Source of the DNA: Methanolinea sp.
GTDB lineage: Archaea; Halobacteriota; Methanomicrobia; Methanomicrobiales; Methanospirillaceae
DNA: 64,000 bases
NCBI GenBank assembly: GCA_030055515.1
Contig: JASFYI010000001.1
Location: forward strand, 620,001-684,000
Direction: 5' to 3'
Under the pieces are notes generated by a model. The model saw nothing but the letters and a program-made list of their open reading frames with translations. It had not been told where the DNA came from and did not search any database. The position numbers and the translations under genes were made by a program. Shown here piece after piece: positions 43,035-51,884 of the stretch (the first letter of the stretch is position 1; each line of letters opens with the position of its first letter).

Positions 43035-44198
43035 ATGCAGGAATCGACAACCAGGGTAATCCTCCTCGTCGTCATCATGGCATTCGGGACACTGATGCTC
43101 CTCTTCGACCTCCCTTTCTTTTACCTCCTCCTCGGTGCCGTCGCGCTCGCGTTCCTCGTCCTCCTCGTCACGGGAACGGTGAGGATGCCCTCGCTGAAAA
43201 GGGAGAAAAAGGTCGTCCCGGCCGGTGAAAAGCCTGCGAAAAAACCGTTATTCAGGAGAGAGAAGGAAGAGAAGAAACCCTCGCCACGGAAGGATGCGCA
43301 GGGCCTGCGGGAGTTCTTCTCTTCCCTCAAGAAGGCATTTGCCCTCCTTGGAAAAGACCTCGTGAAAACCCGTTCATCCCGCGCGGGCGAGCAGGAAAAG
43401 TCCAAGAAGATCGATACACTGCTCGACAAGACCGTGAAGGGCGAGGCAATCACATCGCTCGAGGACGTGATCCCCGAGGCCGCACCGGTGGAGAAGAAAA
43501 AAGAGGAGGACCCGTTTGCAGCCCTCGTCGGGGAGGACCTGAATCCCGACCTCCTTTCCGGAATCGAGGAAGCCCCCGAGTTTTCCATCCCGGGTGACGA
43601 GGATCTCGGCATCGATATTCCCGCACCGGTCGAGATCTCCGATTCGGAACCTGCCTCCGGAGAATCACAGGTTACCCAGATGGACCTCTCGCTCGCAGCT
43701 GAAGAGGAGTCCATCACCATCGACGAGACGAACGACGCGGACGAGGTGAAGGAGATCCTCGAGGCGCACAAGGACGAGCTCGAGATGGAGGTCCCCCTCC
43801 CATCCGAAGACCTGGTTGATATCGAGTCAATCGACCTCGAGGGGATAGAGATCGAGGGTGATACGACGCCTTCGCAGCCCGCAACACCTGCCGCACCGGC
43901 GAAGAGTCCGCCTGCCCCTGCCAAGGGAAGTGCAGCTCCTCCCTCCCCGAAACCCACGGGCGCGGAACCGAAATCCATTCCGTCGGCGCCGGAGCCCGAG
44001 ATGGAGATGCTCTCGTTCGGCACGGGGAAGCGCGAGGACGACGACCTCATGGCCGCCCTCAAGACCGAGGTGAAGGCCAAGAAGAAGGGTGAATACGCGA
44101 GCCTCGTGAGGGATCTCAAGGATCTCAAGATAGACGCGGCGGACCTCCAGAAAGAACTCGAGGAGCTCCTGAAACCGAGGAAATCAGGGAAACTGTGA
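43035..44198 (+). CDS. Membrane-anchored protein of unknown function in the archaellum-chemotaxis operon
   Basis: 387 residues, ATG four bases after the flaJ stop. Two N-terminal membrane helices (about 6-25 and 26-47, hairpin), then a strongly basic segment (50-110), then a long acidic, Pro/Ala-rich low-complexity region (150-320; repeated EE/DL elements), and a short predicted helical C-terminus (340-387, YASLVRDLKDLKIDAADLQKELEELLKP). No recognised domain. Position between flaJ and cheF suggests a link or scaffold between motor and switch; this is inference from context only. Confidence 0.75.
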   Translation: MQESTTRVILLVVIMAFGTLMLLFDLPFFYLLLGAVALAFLVLLVTGTVRMPSLKREKKVVPAGEKPAKKPLFRREKEEKKPSPRKDAQGLREFFSSLKKAFALLGKDLVKTRSSRAGEQEKSKKIDTLLDKTVKGEAITSLEDVIPEAAPVEKKKEEDPFAALVGEDLNPDLLSGIEEAPEFSIPGDEDLGIDIPAPVEISDSEPASGESQVTQMDLSLAAEEESITIDETNDADEVKEILEAHKDELEMEVPLPSEDLVDIESIDLEGIEIEGDTTPSQPATPAAPAKSPPAPAKGSAAPPSPKPTGAEPKSIPSAPEPEMEMLSFGTGKREDDDLMAALKTEVKAKKKGEYASLVRDLKDLKIDAADLQKELEELLKPRKSGKL

Positions 44199-44219
44199 CC
44201 CAAAGGTGCGTGCACGGAC

Positions 44220-45029
44220 ATGGCACTGGTTCCAGTCAAGCTTGAAAAGGACGGGAAATGGGTCGTCGGCAAGGTCGACCTCCAGCAGGATGCCATGACC
44301 ATCGTGGAGCCCTTCAAGGCATCCATCCCCTACAAGTCGGTCATCGACCTCGAGGAGAAGAAGAACGTCCTCATCATCACCGTCAAGGGGGACCCGCCGT
44401 CCACCTACAGGATCGCGAGCGTGGAGAAGGTCCTCGCGGTGATGAAACAGTACATCGTCAGGTCGTGCAGTGCCTACAGGCTCATGGCATACTTCATGTC
44501 CCCCGCAGTGAGGGGTGGCGTGATGGTCACGAACGCGACGTGGGAGAAAGGGGCAATCGCGGTCCTCAAGTCGACGATATGGTTCGTGAGCCAGAACAAG
44601 CAGGTCTCGGTCGGCCTCAAGGAGGTCACGAGCATGGAGCTCACGAAGAAAGAGGTCCAGAAGAACCAGGTGGATGTCCTGAAGATAGACCACATGGAGA
44701 ACTCGGATGTCGTGACAAGTTACGTCCTCTGCCCCCTCTCCACACTCCAGATACTCCTCAACTTCCTCAAGGACGCAACAAAGGACCTCGAGGTCACGGG
44801 AGAGGAGCTGGACCCGGTCGCCGCCCAGGTCGGGATGCTCGTCTACAGCGGGATGGATTCCCACGCGATCGAGAAGATGCTCAACATCCCCTACAAGAAC
44901 CTCGATTCAATCTACGAAAAGCTCATCAAGCTCGGGATGGCAGAGGTCACGCAGGTGCGGCGGGAAGTCCAGCTCACCCCCAAGGGCGTCAGGTTCATCA
45001 CCGAGTCCGTGAAACCCCCCACGCAGTGA
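44220..45029 (+). CDS. cheF: Archaeal chemotaxis adaptor CheF (DUF439)
   Basis: Binds phospho-CheY and the archaellum FlaCE complex, passing the chemotactic signal to the archaeal motor. 269 residues; the N-terminal PH-like half has VPVKLEKDGKWVVGKVDL and YKSVIDLEEKKNVLII, and the C-terminal winged helix (205-262) has QVGMLVYSGMDSHAIEKMLNI. Found only in archaea that have chemotaxis. Follows the unknown membrane protein by 21 bases. Confidence 0.92.
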   Translation: MALVPVKLEKDGKWVVGKVDLQQDAMTIVEPFKASIPYKSVIDLEEKKNVLIITVKGDPPSTYRIASVEKVLAVMKQYIVRSCSAYRLMAYFMSPAVRGGVMVTNATWEKGAIAVLKSTIWFVSQNKQVSVGLKEVTSMELTKKEVQKNQVDVLKIDHMENSDVVTSYVLCPLSTLQILLNFLKDATKDLEVTGEELDPVAAQVGMLVYSGMDSHAIEKMLNIPYKNLDSIYEKLIKLGMAEVTQVRREVQLTPKGVRFITESVKPPTQ

Positions 45030-45060
45030 GCAACGTGGTGTTTTCCCCTTCCCTGCAACA

Positions 45061-45070
45061 TTAAATATAT
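45061..45070 (+). promoter_or_regulatory. TATA box of the che operon
   Basis: TTAAATATAT centred at 45066 predicts initiation near 45092, a few bases before the cheY start codons at 45095 (GTG) and 45104 (ATG). Confidence 0.6.
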
Positions 45071-45103
45071 AAATTCTTCGTATTCACCTTTATAGTGGTC
45101 TCT

Positions 45104-45466
45104 ATGGGGAGAATTCTGATAGTGGACGACACCCTCTTCATGCGCACACTCCTGAAGAATATCCTCTTTTCCGGTGGGCATGACATCGTGGGCGAGGCGG
45201 GCGACGGTGACGAGGCAGTCGCCAAGTACAAGGAACTCAAACCCGACCTCGTCACGATGGACGTCGTGATGCCCAAGGTCAACGGGATCGAGGCCTTAAA
45301 GGAGATACGTGCGTTCGACCCCAACGCGAAGGTCGTCATGTGCACGGCCGTGGGACAGGAACAGATGGTCAAGCTCGCGATCAAGTCGGGTGCGCGGGGA
45401 TACATCGTCAAGCCGTTCCAGGCACCCAAGGTTCTCGAAGAGATCAATAACGTCCTGAATTCATGA
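45104..45466 (+). CDS. cheY: Chemotaxis response regulator CheY
   Basis: Single receiver domain, 120 residues. Acidic pocket D8-D9, phospho-acceptor D53 (TMDVVMP), switch T81 and K103 (VKPF) are all present. Phosphorylated by CheA and read by CheF. An in-frame GTG at 45095 would give a nearly leaderless form with three more residues. cheB follows after four bases. Confidence 0.95.
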   Translation: MGRILIVDDTLFMRTLLKNILFSGGHDIVGEAGDGDEAVAKYKELKPDLVTMDVVMPKVNGIEALKEIRAFDPNAKVVMCTAVGQEQMVKLAIKSGARGYIVKPFQAPKVLEEINNVLNS

Positions 45467-45470
45467 GACG

Positions 45471-46499
45471 ATGATCCGGGTTCTGGTCGTTGATGATTCC
45501 CTCTTCATGAGGACCATGATCAGGGACATGCTCGAGAAGGATCCCGAAATAGACGTGGTCGCGACAGCGGTGGACGGTGTCGACGCGCTCAAGAAAATCG
45601 GGGAGTATTCGCCCGACGTGATGACGCTCGACATCGAGATGCCGAGGATGGATGGCCTCGAAGTACTGAGGAGGCGCTCGCAGGTCCCCAACTTCCCGAA
45701 AGTTCTCATGCTCTCCTCGCTCACCTCCGAGGGCGCGGAGATGACGCGGACGGCGATGAGCCTCGGCGCGGACGATTTCATGCTCAAGCCGCGGGAGCCG
45801 GGTGCCGTGAGGGAGATCGGACGGGAACTCATCGAGAAGATCCGCAACCTCGTCAGGATCTCGTACGTGAAGCGGAAGGAGAGCCTGCCGGCCGCAATCG
45901 CCGACACGCTCGTCGTCATCGGGGCATCGGCGGGCGGGCCGCCCATGCTCGACGTCCTCCTCTCGTCGATTGAATCCCCCCTCCCTGCCGCGGTCGTCAT
46001 CACGCAGCACATGCCCGAGGGGGGCTTCACCGCGTCGCTCGCAACCCGCTTGAACAGAATCTCTCCCATGCCGGTCAAGGAGACCGAGAACGGCGACGTA
46101 CTCCTCCGAGGGAACGTCTACATCTCGAAGGGAGGGTACCACACGCTCATCGCGGCACACATCGGGGAAAACGGCACGCGGGGAGGGAGGATTATCCACT
46201 CGCAGTCCCCGCCCGTGCACAGTGTCCGGCCCGCGGTGGACAAGACGTTCCTCTCTGCTGCAACGACATTCAGGGAGAGAACGATATCCATTATTCTCTC
46301 CGGGATGGGATCGGATGGCGGCGAGGGGATGGCAGCGATCAAGCAGCACGGGGGCAAGACGATCGTCGCGAGGGAGGAGGACTGCCTCGTCTACGGCATG
46401 GCCCGGGCTGCCCTCTCCCGGAACTGCGTGGACAAGGTCCTCCCCCTCTCGCAGATCGGCAGGGAGGTCGCGAAGGTCGTGAAAGGGATGGTGAACTAA
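45471..46499 (+). CDS. cheB: Chemotaxis protein-glutamate methylesterase CheB
   Basis: Removes methyl groups from receptors for adaptation. 342 residues: receiver domain with D8-D9, D54 (TLDIEMP) and K106; C-terminal methylesterase with catalytic S153 (GASAGGPP), H180 (TQHMPEGG) and D282 (GMGSDGGEG). The matching methyltransferase gene cheR is not in the window. Confidence 0.96.
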   Translation: MIRVLVVDDSLFMRTMIRDMLEKDPEIDVVATAVDGVDALKKIGEYSPDVMTLDIEMPRMDGLEVLRRRSQVPNFPKVLMLSSLTSEGAEMTRTAMSLGADDFMLKPREPGAVREIGRELIEKIRNLVRISYVKRKESLPAAIADTLVVIGASAGGPPMLDVLLSSIESPLPAAVVITQHMPEGGFTASLATRLNRISPMPVKETENGDVLLRGNVYISKGGYHTLIAAHIGENGTRGGRIIHSQSPPVHSVRPAVDKTFLSAATTFRERTISIILSGMGSDGGEGMAAIKQHGGKTIVAREEDCLVYGMARAALSRNCVDKVLPLSQIGREVAKVVKGMVN

Positions 46500-46505
46500 A
46501 GGCAT

Positions 46506-48473
46506 ATGTCGGAACTTGATGCGTACAGGTCTCTCTACATCGCGGAGTCGAGGGAAAACCACGAGATCATCGTGAAAAACCTCCTCCTCCTCGAGACCGA
46601 GGCGTCAGAAAGTGCAATCGCGGAGATCTTCCGGGCCGCCCACTCCCTCAAGGGAATGTCTGCCTCGATGGACTTCAAGGGGATGGAGAAGCTCTGCCAC
46701 GCGATGGAGGACGTGTTCCAGGAGATAAGGGGCGGAAGGCTCGCGATAACACGTGAACTCATGGACTCGCTCCTCGTCGCGTCCGACCAGATCGAGGCAA
46801 TGCTCGACGATATCGAATGCGGCGGTCCGGGAATTCCCCAGAATCTCGATGAACTCGTGGCAGAGCTGAAGAACTGGATAGCGAGGGGAGAAGGGGGAGG
46901 GCCGGAGGAAAAGTACGAGTCCCCCGCGACGGGAGGTGGTACCGCCCCCGGCATTGAAGGAGGCAGCGATTCCACGGCCTCCCAGAAGTACTTCCTCACG
47001 ATCCAGCTCAAGGACACGTGCGACAACCCCAACCTCCGTGCGATGGTCATCCTCCAGAACCTCGAAGCGGTGGGGACGATCGAGAGGGTGACCCCCGACC
47101 GGTCGGTCGTGGAGGACGGCGACTTCGGCCGGCGCTTCGAGGTCGAGATCACGAGCGACGCGGGGATCGATGCCCTCAGGACTATCGCGGCCACGACCGA
47201 CGTCCTTTCAGCCACCATCAGGTCCCGGGACAGGACAGAGACGGTTGCCCCGAGGCCCCCCTCACCTGCGGCCCCTGCCACCGTGGACGAGCGGAAAGCG
47301 GGAAAACTCCCCGAGAAGGTCGAGAAAAGTCGCGAAGTCAGGAACATACGGGTCGACATAAGCAGGCTCGACTCGATGATGAACCTCGTCGAGGACCTCG
47401 TCATCAACAAGGGCCGGATCACGGAGATCGCGCGGGCGCACCAGATCAAGGAACTGGACGAGACGCTGAACATGATCGGGAGGTCGGTCTCCGACCTCCA
47501 GGCCCTGATGATGGACATCCGGATGATCCCCCTCTCCCACATCTTCAACAGGTTCCCCCGGACCGTCAGGGACATCGCCCACAGGGAGGGAAAGGAAGTG
47601 GAATTCATCGTGGAGGGGGGGGACACGGAACTCGACAGGAGTGTTATGGACGGCCTGAACGATCCCCTCCTCCACCTCATCCGCAACGCGATCGACCACG
47701 GGATCGAACTGCCAGAAGTGCGCGAGGCTGCGGGAAAACCGCGGAAGGGAACGCTCATCCTCTCCGCGCGGCGTGATAGGGACAACGTCATCATCAGGGT
47801 ACAGGACGACGGTCAGGGAATCCACGTCGACAAGGTGAAGAGAAAGGCCATCGAGAAAGGGCTTGTCACGCCGGCAGAGGCCGAGTCGATGAGCCGGGAA
47901 CAGATCATCGAGTTCCTCTTCCACCCGGGATTCAGCACCGCGGAGAAGATCACGGACATCAGCGGCAGGGGTGTGGGTCTCGATGTCGTCAGGACGGCAC
48001 TCGAGGCCCTCCACGGGACAATCAAGGTCGAGAGCCGCGAGGGCGAGGGGACCACGTTCGAACTCCTCCTCCCCCCGACGATGGCGATCGTCAACGTGAT
48101 GATGGTGCGGATCAATGGCAGGAGGTGCGCGATTCCCATCCACAACGTCGTGGAGGTCGCGGCACTCGTCCCCGAGCACATCCACACGATAGGCGGCAGG
48201 GAGACGATTGTCATCCGCGACGAGGTGATCCCGCTCGACCGGCTCGATGACATGTTCGGTCTCTCGCGCGGAACGGATATCCTCGTCGTCCTCCAGCACC
48301 AGAACAGGAAGAGGACCATCGCCGTGGACGGAATCGAGGGGCAGCAGGAAGTCGTGATAAAACCACTTTCAAAGGTCGTGGGAACCATCAAGGGGATCTC
48401 GGGGGTCACGATCCCCGGGGATGGCGAGGTCGTCCCGGTCCTTGACGTGAGTTCGATCATAAGGGAAGCGTAA
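46506..48473 (+). CDS. cheA: Chemotaxis histidine kinase CheA
   Basis: 655 residues. P1 Hpt domain with phospho-His H46 (AAHSLKGMSA); a P2-like domain after a Gly/Ser linker (about 160-235); dimerisation P3 (VDISRLDSMMNLVEDLV); HATPase P4 with N box (RNAIDHG, about 393-399), QDDGQGI and GRGVGLDVV; and CheW-like P5 to the end. Phosphorylates CheY and CheB. The ATG at 46506 follows the cheB stop by six bases. Confidence 0.96.
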   Translation: MSELDAYRSLYIAESRENHEIIVKNLLLLETEASESAIAEIFRAAHSLKGMSASMDFKGMEKLCHAMEDVFQEIRGGRLAITRELMDSLLVASDQIEAMLDDIECGGPGIPQNLDELVAELKNWIARGEGGGPEEKYESPATGGGTAPGIEGGSDSTASQKYFLTIQLKDTCDNPNLRAMVILQNLEAVGTIERVTPDRSVVEDGDFGRRFEVEITSDAGIDALRTIAATTDVLSATIRSRDRTETVAPRPPSPAAPATVDERKAGKLPEKVEKSREVRNIRVDISRLDSMMNLVEDLVINKGRITEIARAHQIKELDETLNMIGRSVSDLQALMMDIRMIPLSHIFNRFPRTVRDIAHREGKEVEFIVEGGDTELDRSVMDGLNDPLLHLIRNAIDHGIELPEVREAAGKPRKGTLILSARRDRDNVIIRVQDDGQGIHVDKVKRKAIEKGLVTPAEAESMSREQIIEFLFHPGFSTAEKITDISGRGVGLDVVRTALEALHGTIKVESREGEGTTFELLLPPTMAIVNVMMVRINGRRCAIPIHNVVEVAALVPEHIHTIGGRETIVIRDEVIPLDRLDDMFGLSRGTDILVVLQHQNRKRTIAVDGIEGQQEVVIKPLSKVVGTIKGISGVTIPGDGEVVPVLDVSSIIREA

Positions 48474-48490
48474 AAAGAGGAGAGAGTGAG

Positions 48491-49096
48491 ATGCTCAACA
48501 GCCAGCAAGCAGATGCATTGAGGGAACTGGGGAATATCGGGGCGGCCCACGCTGCGACGACCCTCTCGACAATGCTCATGACGAATATCGAGATGGAAGT
48601 CCCCGAGATTCGCGTGGTGGATATCGGGAAGGTTCACGAGTACGTGGGGGACGAACCGGCGGCCCTCGTCATTTTCCAGATCACGGGGGAGGTCTCGGGC
48701 GGGGGATACGTGCTCCTCCACATCCCGAAAAATTCTGTCGTGCGCCTGACGAACGCGATGCTCGGGATGACCGAGCTCGAGAGGGACCTCACGGAAATGG
48801 ACCAGAGCGCGCTGCTCGAGATAGGGAACATCATGGTATCCGCGTTCCTCGATGCCACTGCAACCCTCCTCTCGATCGTCATGCTCCCTTCACCGCCTTC
48901 CCTCGTCATCGACATGCCCCACGCGGCATTCGAGTCGATCCTCGCCGCACAGGATTACACGGAATTCAACCAGGTCGTCATATTCAAGACCGAGCTGAAG
49001 AGCGACCAGTACAAAATCCACAGTAACCTCTTCCTACTCCCGAACAGGCCGATGCTGGACGAGATCATCAGCATGCTCGAAAACCTGATGAAGTGA
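48491..49096 (+). CDS. cheC: CheY-P phosphatase CheC
   Basis: 201 residues with both CheC active-site helices intact: LRELGNIGAAHA (E12, N15) and ALLEIGNIMVSA (E110, N113). Dephosphorylates CheY-P and in Bacillus and archaea pairs with CheD. GGAGAGAGTGAG before the ATG acts as ribosome site. Confidence 0.94.
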   Translation: MLNSQQADALRELGNIGAAHAATTLSTMLMTNIEMEVPEIRVVDIGKVHEYVGDEPAALVIFQITGEVSGGGYVLLHIPKNSVVRLTNAMLGMTELERDLTEMDQSALLEIGNIMVSAFLDATATLLSIVMLPSPPSLVIDMPHAAFESILAAQDYTEFNQVVIFKTELKSDQYKIHSNLFLLPNRPMLDEIISMLENLMK

Positions 49097-49106
49097 AAGG
49101 GAAAGA

Positions 49107-49589
49107 ATGCAGCCCCCCGAAGAACAGGTCGTGATGGTTGGAATCGGAGAGTACTTCGTCGGCAGGACACCGATGTCCGCGATCGGCCTCGGCTCCTGCA
49201 TAGGACTCGTGATTCACGACCAGGCGAGGGATATCGGGGGGCTCGCGCACATCATGCTCCCCGAGTCCCAGGGGCGGAGTGACCGCCCGGCGAAGTACGC
49301 CGATACTGCCGTCGAGCTCCTCGTCAGGGAGATCAAGCGACAGGGATCGGGGACCGACTCCCTCGTGTCGAAGATCGTGGGGGGGGCGTCCATGTTCCAG
49401 TCGTTCTCCGGGAATCTCAACATCGGTGACAGGAACATCGAGGCGGTGAAGGTGCACCTCAAAAGATTGAACATAAAGATCGTCGCAGAGGAGACCGGTG
49501 GTGTTCAGGGAAGGACGATCGTGTATTACCCCGCGGAAAAAGGAAAAATAAGCGTGAAGACTGCCAACGGGATGATCAAGTACATCTGA
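49107..49589 (+). CDS. cheD: Chemoreceptor glutamine deamidase CheD
   Basis: 160 residues. Papain-like catalytic elements: C31 in GLGSCIG and H48 in GGLAHIMLP, plus KIVGGASMF. Deamidates receptor glutamines and stimulates CheC. Last gene of the che run; it converges with pdaD with no gap. Confidence 0.94.
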   Translation: MQPPEEQVVMVGIGEYFVGRTPMSAIGLGSCIGLVIHDQARDIGGLAHIMLPESQGRSDRPAKYADTAVELLVREIKRQGSGTDSLVSKIVGGASMFQSFSGNLNIGDRNIEAVKVHLKRLNIKIVAEETGGVQGRTIVYYPAEKGKISVKTANGMIKYI

Positions 49590-50138
49590 TTATTTCGTGA
49601 TGAATACCGCAGCGGCGATGACAGTCGTCCACAGCCCGTTCTTGTCCCCCTGCGCCGACTGGCAGATCTGGGTCGTCTTGATGATCTTCCCACTCGCCTT
49701 GTAGATCTGCTCGCGTTCCTGCCACGCCTTGTTGATGTCAAACTCGATCCCGAGCGTTGTCGCGAGCATCGTGGCCGCGAGATCCTCGGCGTAGTCGCCG
49801 GTCTTCTCGGCAGTCTCCCCGAACGCGTGGTGCTCGGAGAGGTAGCCGTACTCGTTTGCGTCTTTTGGCAGTGCGAGGCCTATCGCCGCGGATATGAGCC
49901 TGTTGGGCTCGTTCGTCTCGTTCTTCGCCATCACGCAGTACGTGATCTCGCCCGGCTCGAGGAGCTTGCACCCTTCCTCCACGGAGACTATCTTGCAATT
50001 GGGAGGGAATATGCTCGAGACGTACACGAGGTTGAACTTCTCGATCCCGGCCTTGCGCAGTGCGAGCTCGAAGGATGCAAGTTTGTCCTTGTGGACACCC
50101 ACGCCCTTCGTGAAAAACACCTTCGTTGGGACGACCAT
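49590..50138 (-). CDS. pdaD: Pyruvoyl-dependent arginine decarboxylase
   Basis: Makes agmatine, the first polyamine step and a precursor for tRNA-Ile agmatidine in archaea. 182 residues; self-cleavage between S41 and S42 (VYVSSIFPP) yields the beta chain and the pyruvoyl alpha chain. [21 protein letters not shown] and the C-terminal [10 protein letters not shown] match the family. The 5' flank is AT-rich and holds its promoter. Confidence 0.94.
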   Translation of the reverse strand: MVVPTKVFFTKGVGVHKDKLASFELALRKAGIEKFNLVYVSSIFPPNCKIVSVEEGCKLLEPGEITYCVMAKNETNEPNRLISAAIGLALPKDANEYGYLSEHHAFGETAEKTGDYAEDLAATMLATTLGIEFDINKAWQEREQIYKASGKIIKTTQICQSAQGDKNGLWTTVIAAAVFITK

Positions 50139-50790
50139 ATTCCTGAAATAATCGCATTTTGAATTCTTTAATCTTTTTGTTTTGCAAAAAATCTTATATA
50201 TCGTTTTAATTTTTCATTAGGAATGCATTAAATCTTTTGATTAGAAAAAAAAGATGACACATCGTCACATTACGGAGTGTGAAAGGGGAAGATGATGATA
50301 GTGCATCCCCACGTGCGCTTGAGACGGTTTCCCAAGGCCTGTTCTCCCGTGTCGAGGTGACGGTTACCTGTTTGTGAGTGGTTCTTTGGTGGCGATTGGC
50401 CACTGCGGCGGTGTCCTTCACACTATTACCGATGGTGCCCGATGTGAGAAAAGGCGAGCGTAAAACCTCAAGACTGCGATGGGTTTGGCCGCACCTGTTC
50501 ACGCGGTCTCGTCAATTCGCCCCGTGTGCTGTCACGGCGACCGTGATGAAGAGTGTGAAAGAAAGATGCCTCTCTCTTTTTAGCATCTATCTAGTGGGAG
50601 CAGGATCACCCCCGCCCCCCCCCAAACCTCCCGGGAATACCGTCAGGCACCATCGTGGGGACTCCTGTGGAAGCCATAGACTTTCACGGTGGTGGGTGTG
50701 TCGGCGAGGGGTCCCTTCGGGCGCCGCGCAATCGAGGGGTGACTGCGCATTAAAATAACGGATTTACACTTCCCGTTTCGACCCTCGACA
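50139..50790. other. Long intergenic region between pdaD and carA, no protein gene recognised
   Basis: About 650 bases. The first 120 bases are AT-rich promoter-like sequence (CTTATATATC, 50190-50199, on the plus strand). The middle part lacks coding character. Near 50568-50592 is a hairpin with arms AGATGC and GCATCT around a T-rich loop, like a terminator. A C-run (50610-50627) and a GC-rich, possibly structured stretch (50640-50752) follow. On the minus strand a 35-codon ORF covers 50643-50750. A small RNA is possible but not recognised. Confidence 0.4.
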
Positions 50791-50800
50791 CATATTAAAA
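50791..50800 (+). promoter_or_regulatory. TATA box of carAB
   Basis: CATATTAAAA centred at 50796 predicts initiation at about 50822, on the carA start codon, so the message is essentially leaderless. Confidence 0.6.
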
Positions 50801-50819
50801 CTCCCCTTGCATACCATAT

Positions 50820-51884
50820 ATGGAAACCATGAAGGCGGTTCTGGGCCTCGAAGACGGCACGTATGCTGCCGGGACAGGGTTTGGGGTGGAAGGGGAGTGC
50901 GCGGGGGAACTCGTTTTTACGACCCAGATGGGCGGCTACATGGAGGCGCTCACGGATCCTAGCTACCACGGGCAGATCCTCATGTTCACTTTCCCGACGA
51001 TAGGGAACTACGGTGTCGACAGGATGAATTTCCAGTCGGCGAAGGTCTGGGCACGTGGGTGCGTGGTCAGGGAGGTCTGTCCCGTTCCCGAGACCCTCCC
51101 CTCGCTTCGGGACTTCTTCGAGGAGAATGCCCTCCTCGGCATCGAGGGCGTAGACACCCGCATGCTCACCATCAGGACGCGGACGGAGGGGACCATGCGG
51201 GCTGGCCTCGTCGTGGGGACCGACGACCATGAGCGCGCTGTAGAACTCGCGAGGAAGACTCCAGTCCTCTCGGAAGTAGAGCTCATCCCCGATGTTTCCT
51301 GCAAGGAGCCGTACCACATCCCCGGGAAGGGGAAGAAGATCGCGTTCATCGACCTCGGCCTGAAGAAAAACATGCTCATAAGCTTGAGGCACAGGGATGC
51401 AGACATCTATGTCTACCCCCACGACTGCACTCCTGACCAGGTCATGGAACACTCCCCGGACGCCCTCTTCATCAGCAACGGACCCGGGGATCCCGTCCGC
51501 GCGAAGCATGCGATCCGTTGCGTGAAGGATCTCGCGGGGACAGTCCCCATCTTCGGCATCTGCATGGGCAACCAGATCTGTGCCATCGGTCTCGGGGCAA
51601 GGACGTACAAGATGAAATTCGGGCACCGGGGGACGAACCAGCCGGTGAGGTACAAGGACGGGAGCATCGCCATCACGACCCAGAACCACGGTTACGCCGT
51701 CGATGCAGAGACCCTCCCCGAGGGATGCTCGGTCATCTACACGAACGTGAACGACGGCACACTCGAGGGCTTCGAGGACCCCTACCTCGAGATCACGTGC
51801 GTCCAGTTCCATCCCGAGGCCCATGGCGGGCCTAGGGACACGGAGATCCCCTTCTTTGACACGATGTTCCGGAGGCTCTCCTGA
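50820..51884 (+). CDS. carA: Carbamoyl-phosphate synthase small subunit
   Basis: Glutamine amidotransferase subunit that delivers ammonia to CarB for arginine and pyrimidine synthesis. 354 residues; N-terminal domain with GYMEALTDPSYHGQI, class I GATase with nucleophile Cys in FGICMGNQ (about 248), TQNHGYAV and the catalytic QFHPEA. A second ATG at 50829 is possible. Its stop overlaps the carB ATG by one base (TGATG). Confidence 0.96.
   Translation: METMKAVLGLEDGTYAAGTGFGVEGECAGELVFTTQMGGYMEALTDPSYHGQILMFTFPTIGNYGVDRMNFQSAKVWARGCVVREVCPVPETLPSLRDFFEENALLGIEGVDTRMLTIRTRTEGTMRAGLVVGTDDHERAVELARKTPVLSEVELIPDVSCKEPYHIPGKGKKIAFIDLGLKKNMLISLRHRDADIYVYPHDCTPDQVMEHSPDALFISNGPGDPVRAKHAIRCVKDLAGTVPIFGICMGNQICAIGLGARTYKMKFGHRGTNQPVRYKDGSIAITTQNHGYAVDAETLPEGCSVIYTNVNDGTLEGFEDPYLEITCVQFHPEAHGGPRDTEIPFFDTMFRRLS

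Noticed and set aside
41165-43078. A 637-codon minus-strand open frame
   Set aside because: Mirror of flaJ and the end of flaI; acidic low-complexity translation typical of antisense frames here.
50608-50630. C-run suspected of being a phase-variable tract
   Set aside because: It lies in no recognisable gene or promoter spacer, so there is nothing for slippage to switch.
50643-50750. A 35-codon minus-strand ORF in the pdaD-carA gap (ends HDGA)
   Set aside because: No ribosome site and no recognisable family; coding potential cannot be separated from a structured non-coding region. Kept only as a note in the intergenic entry.
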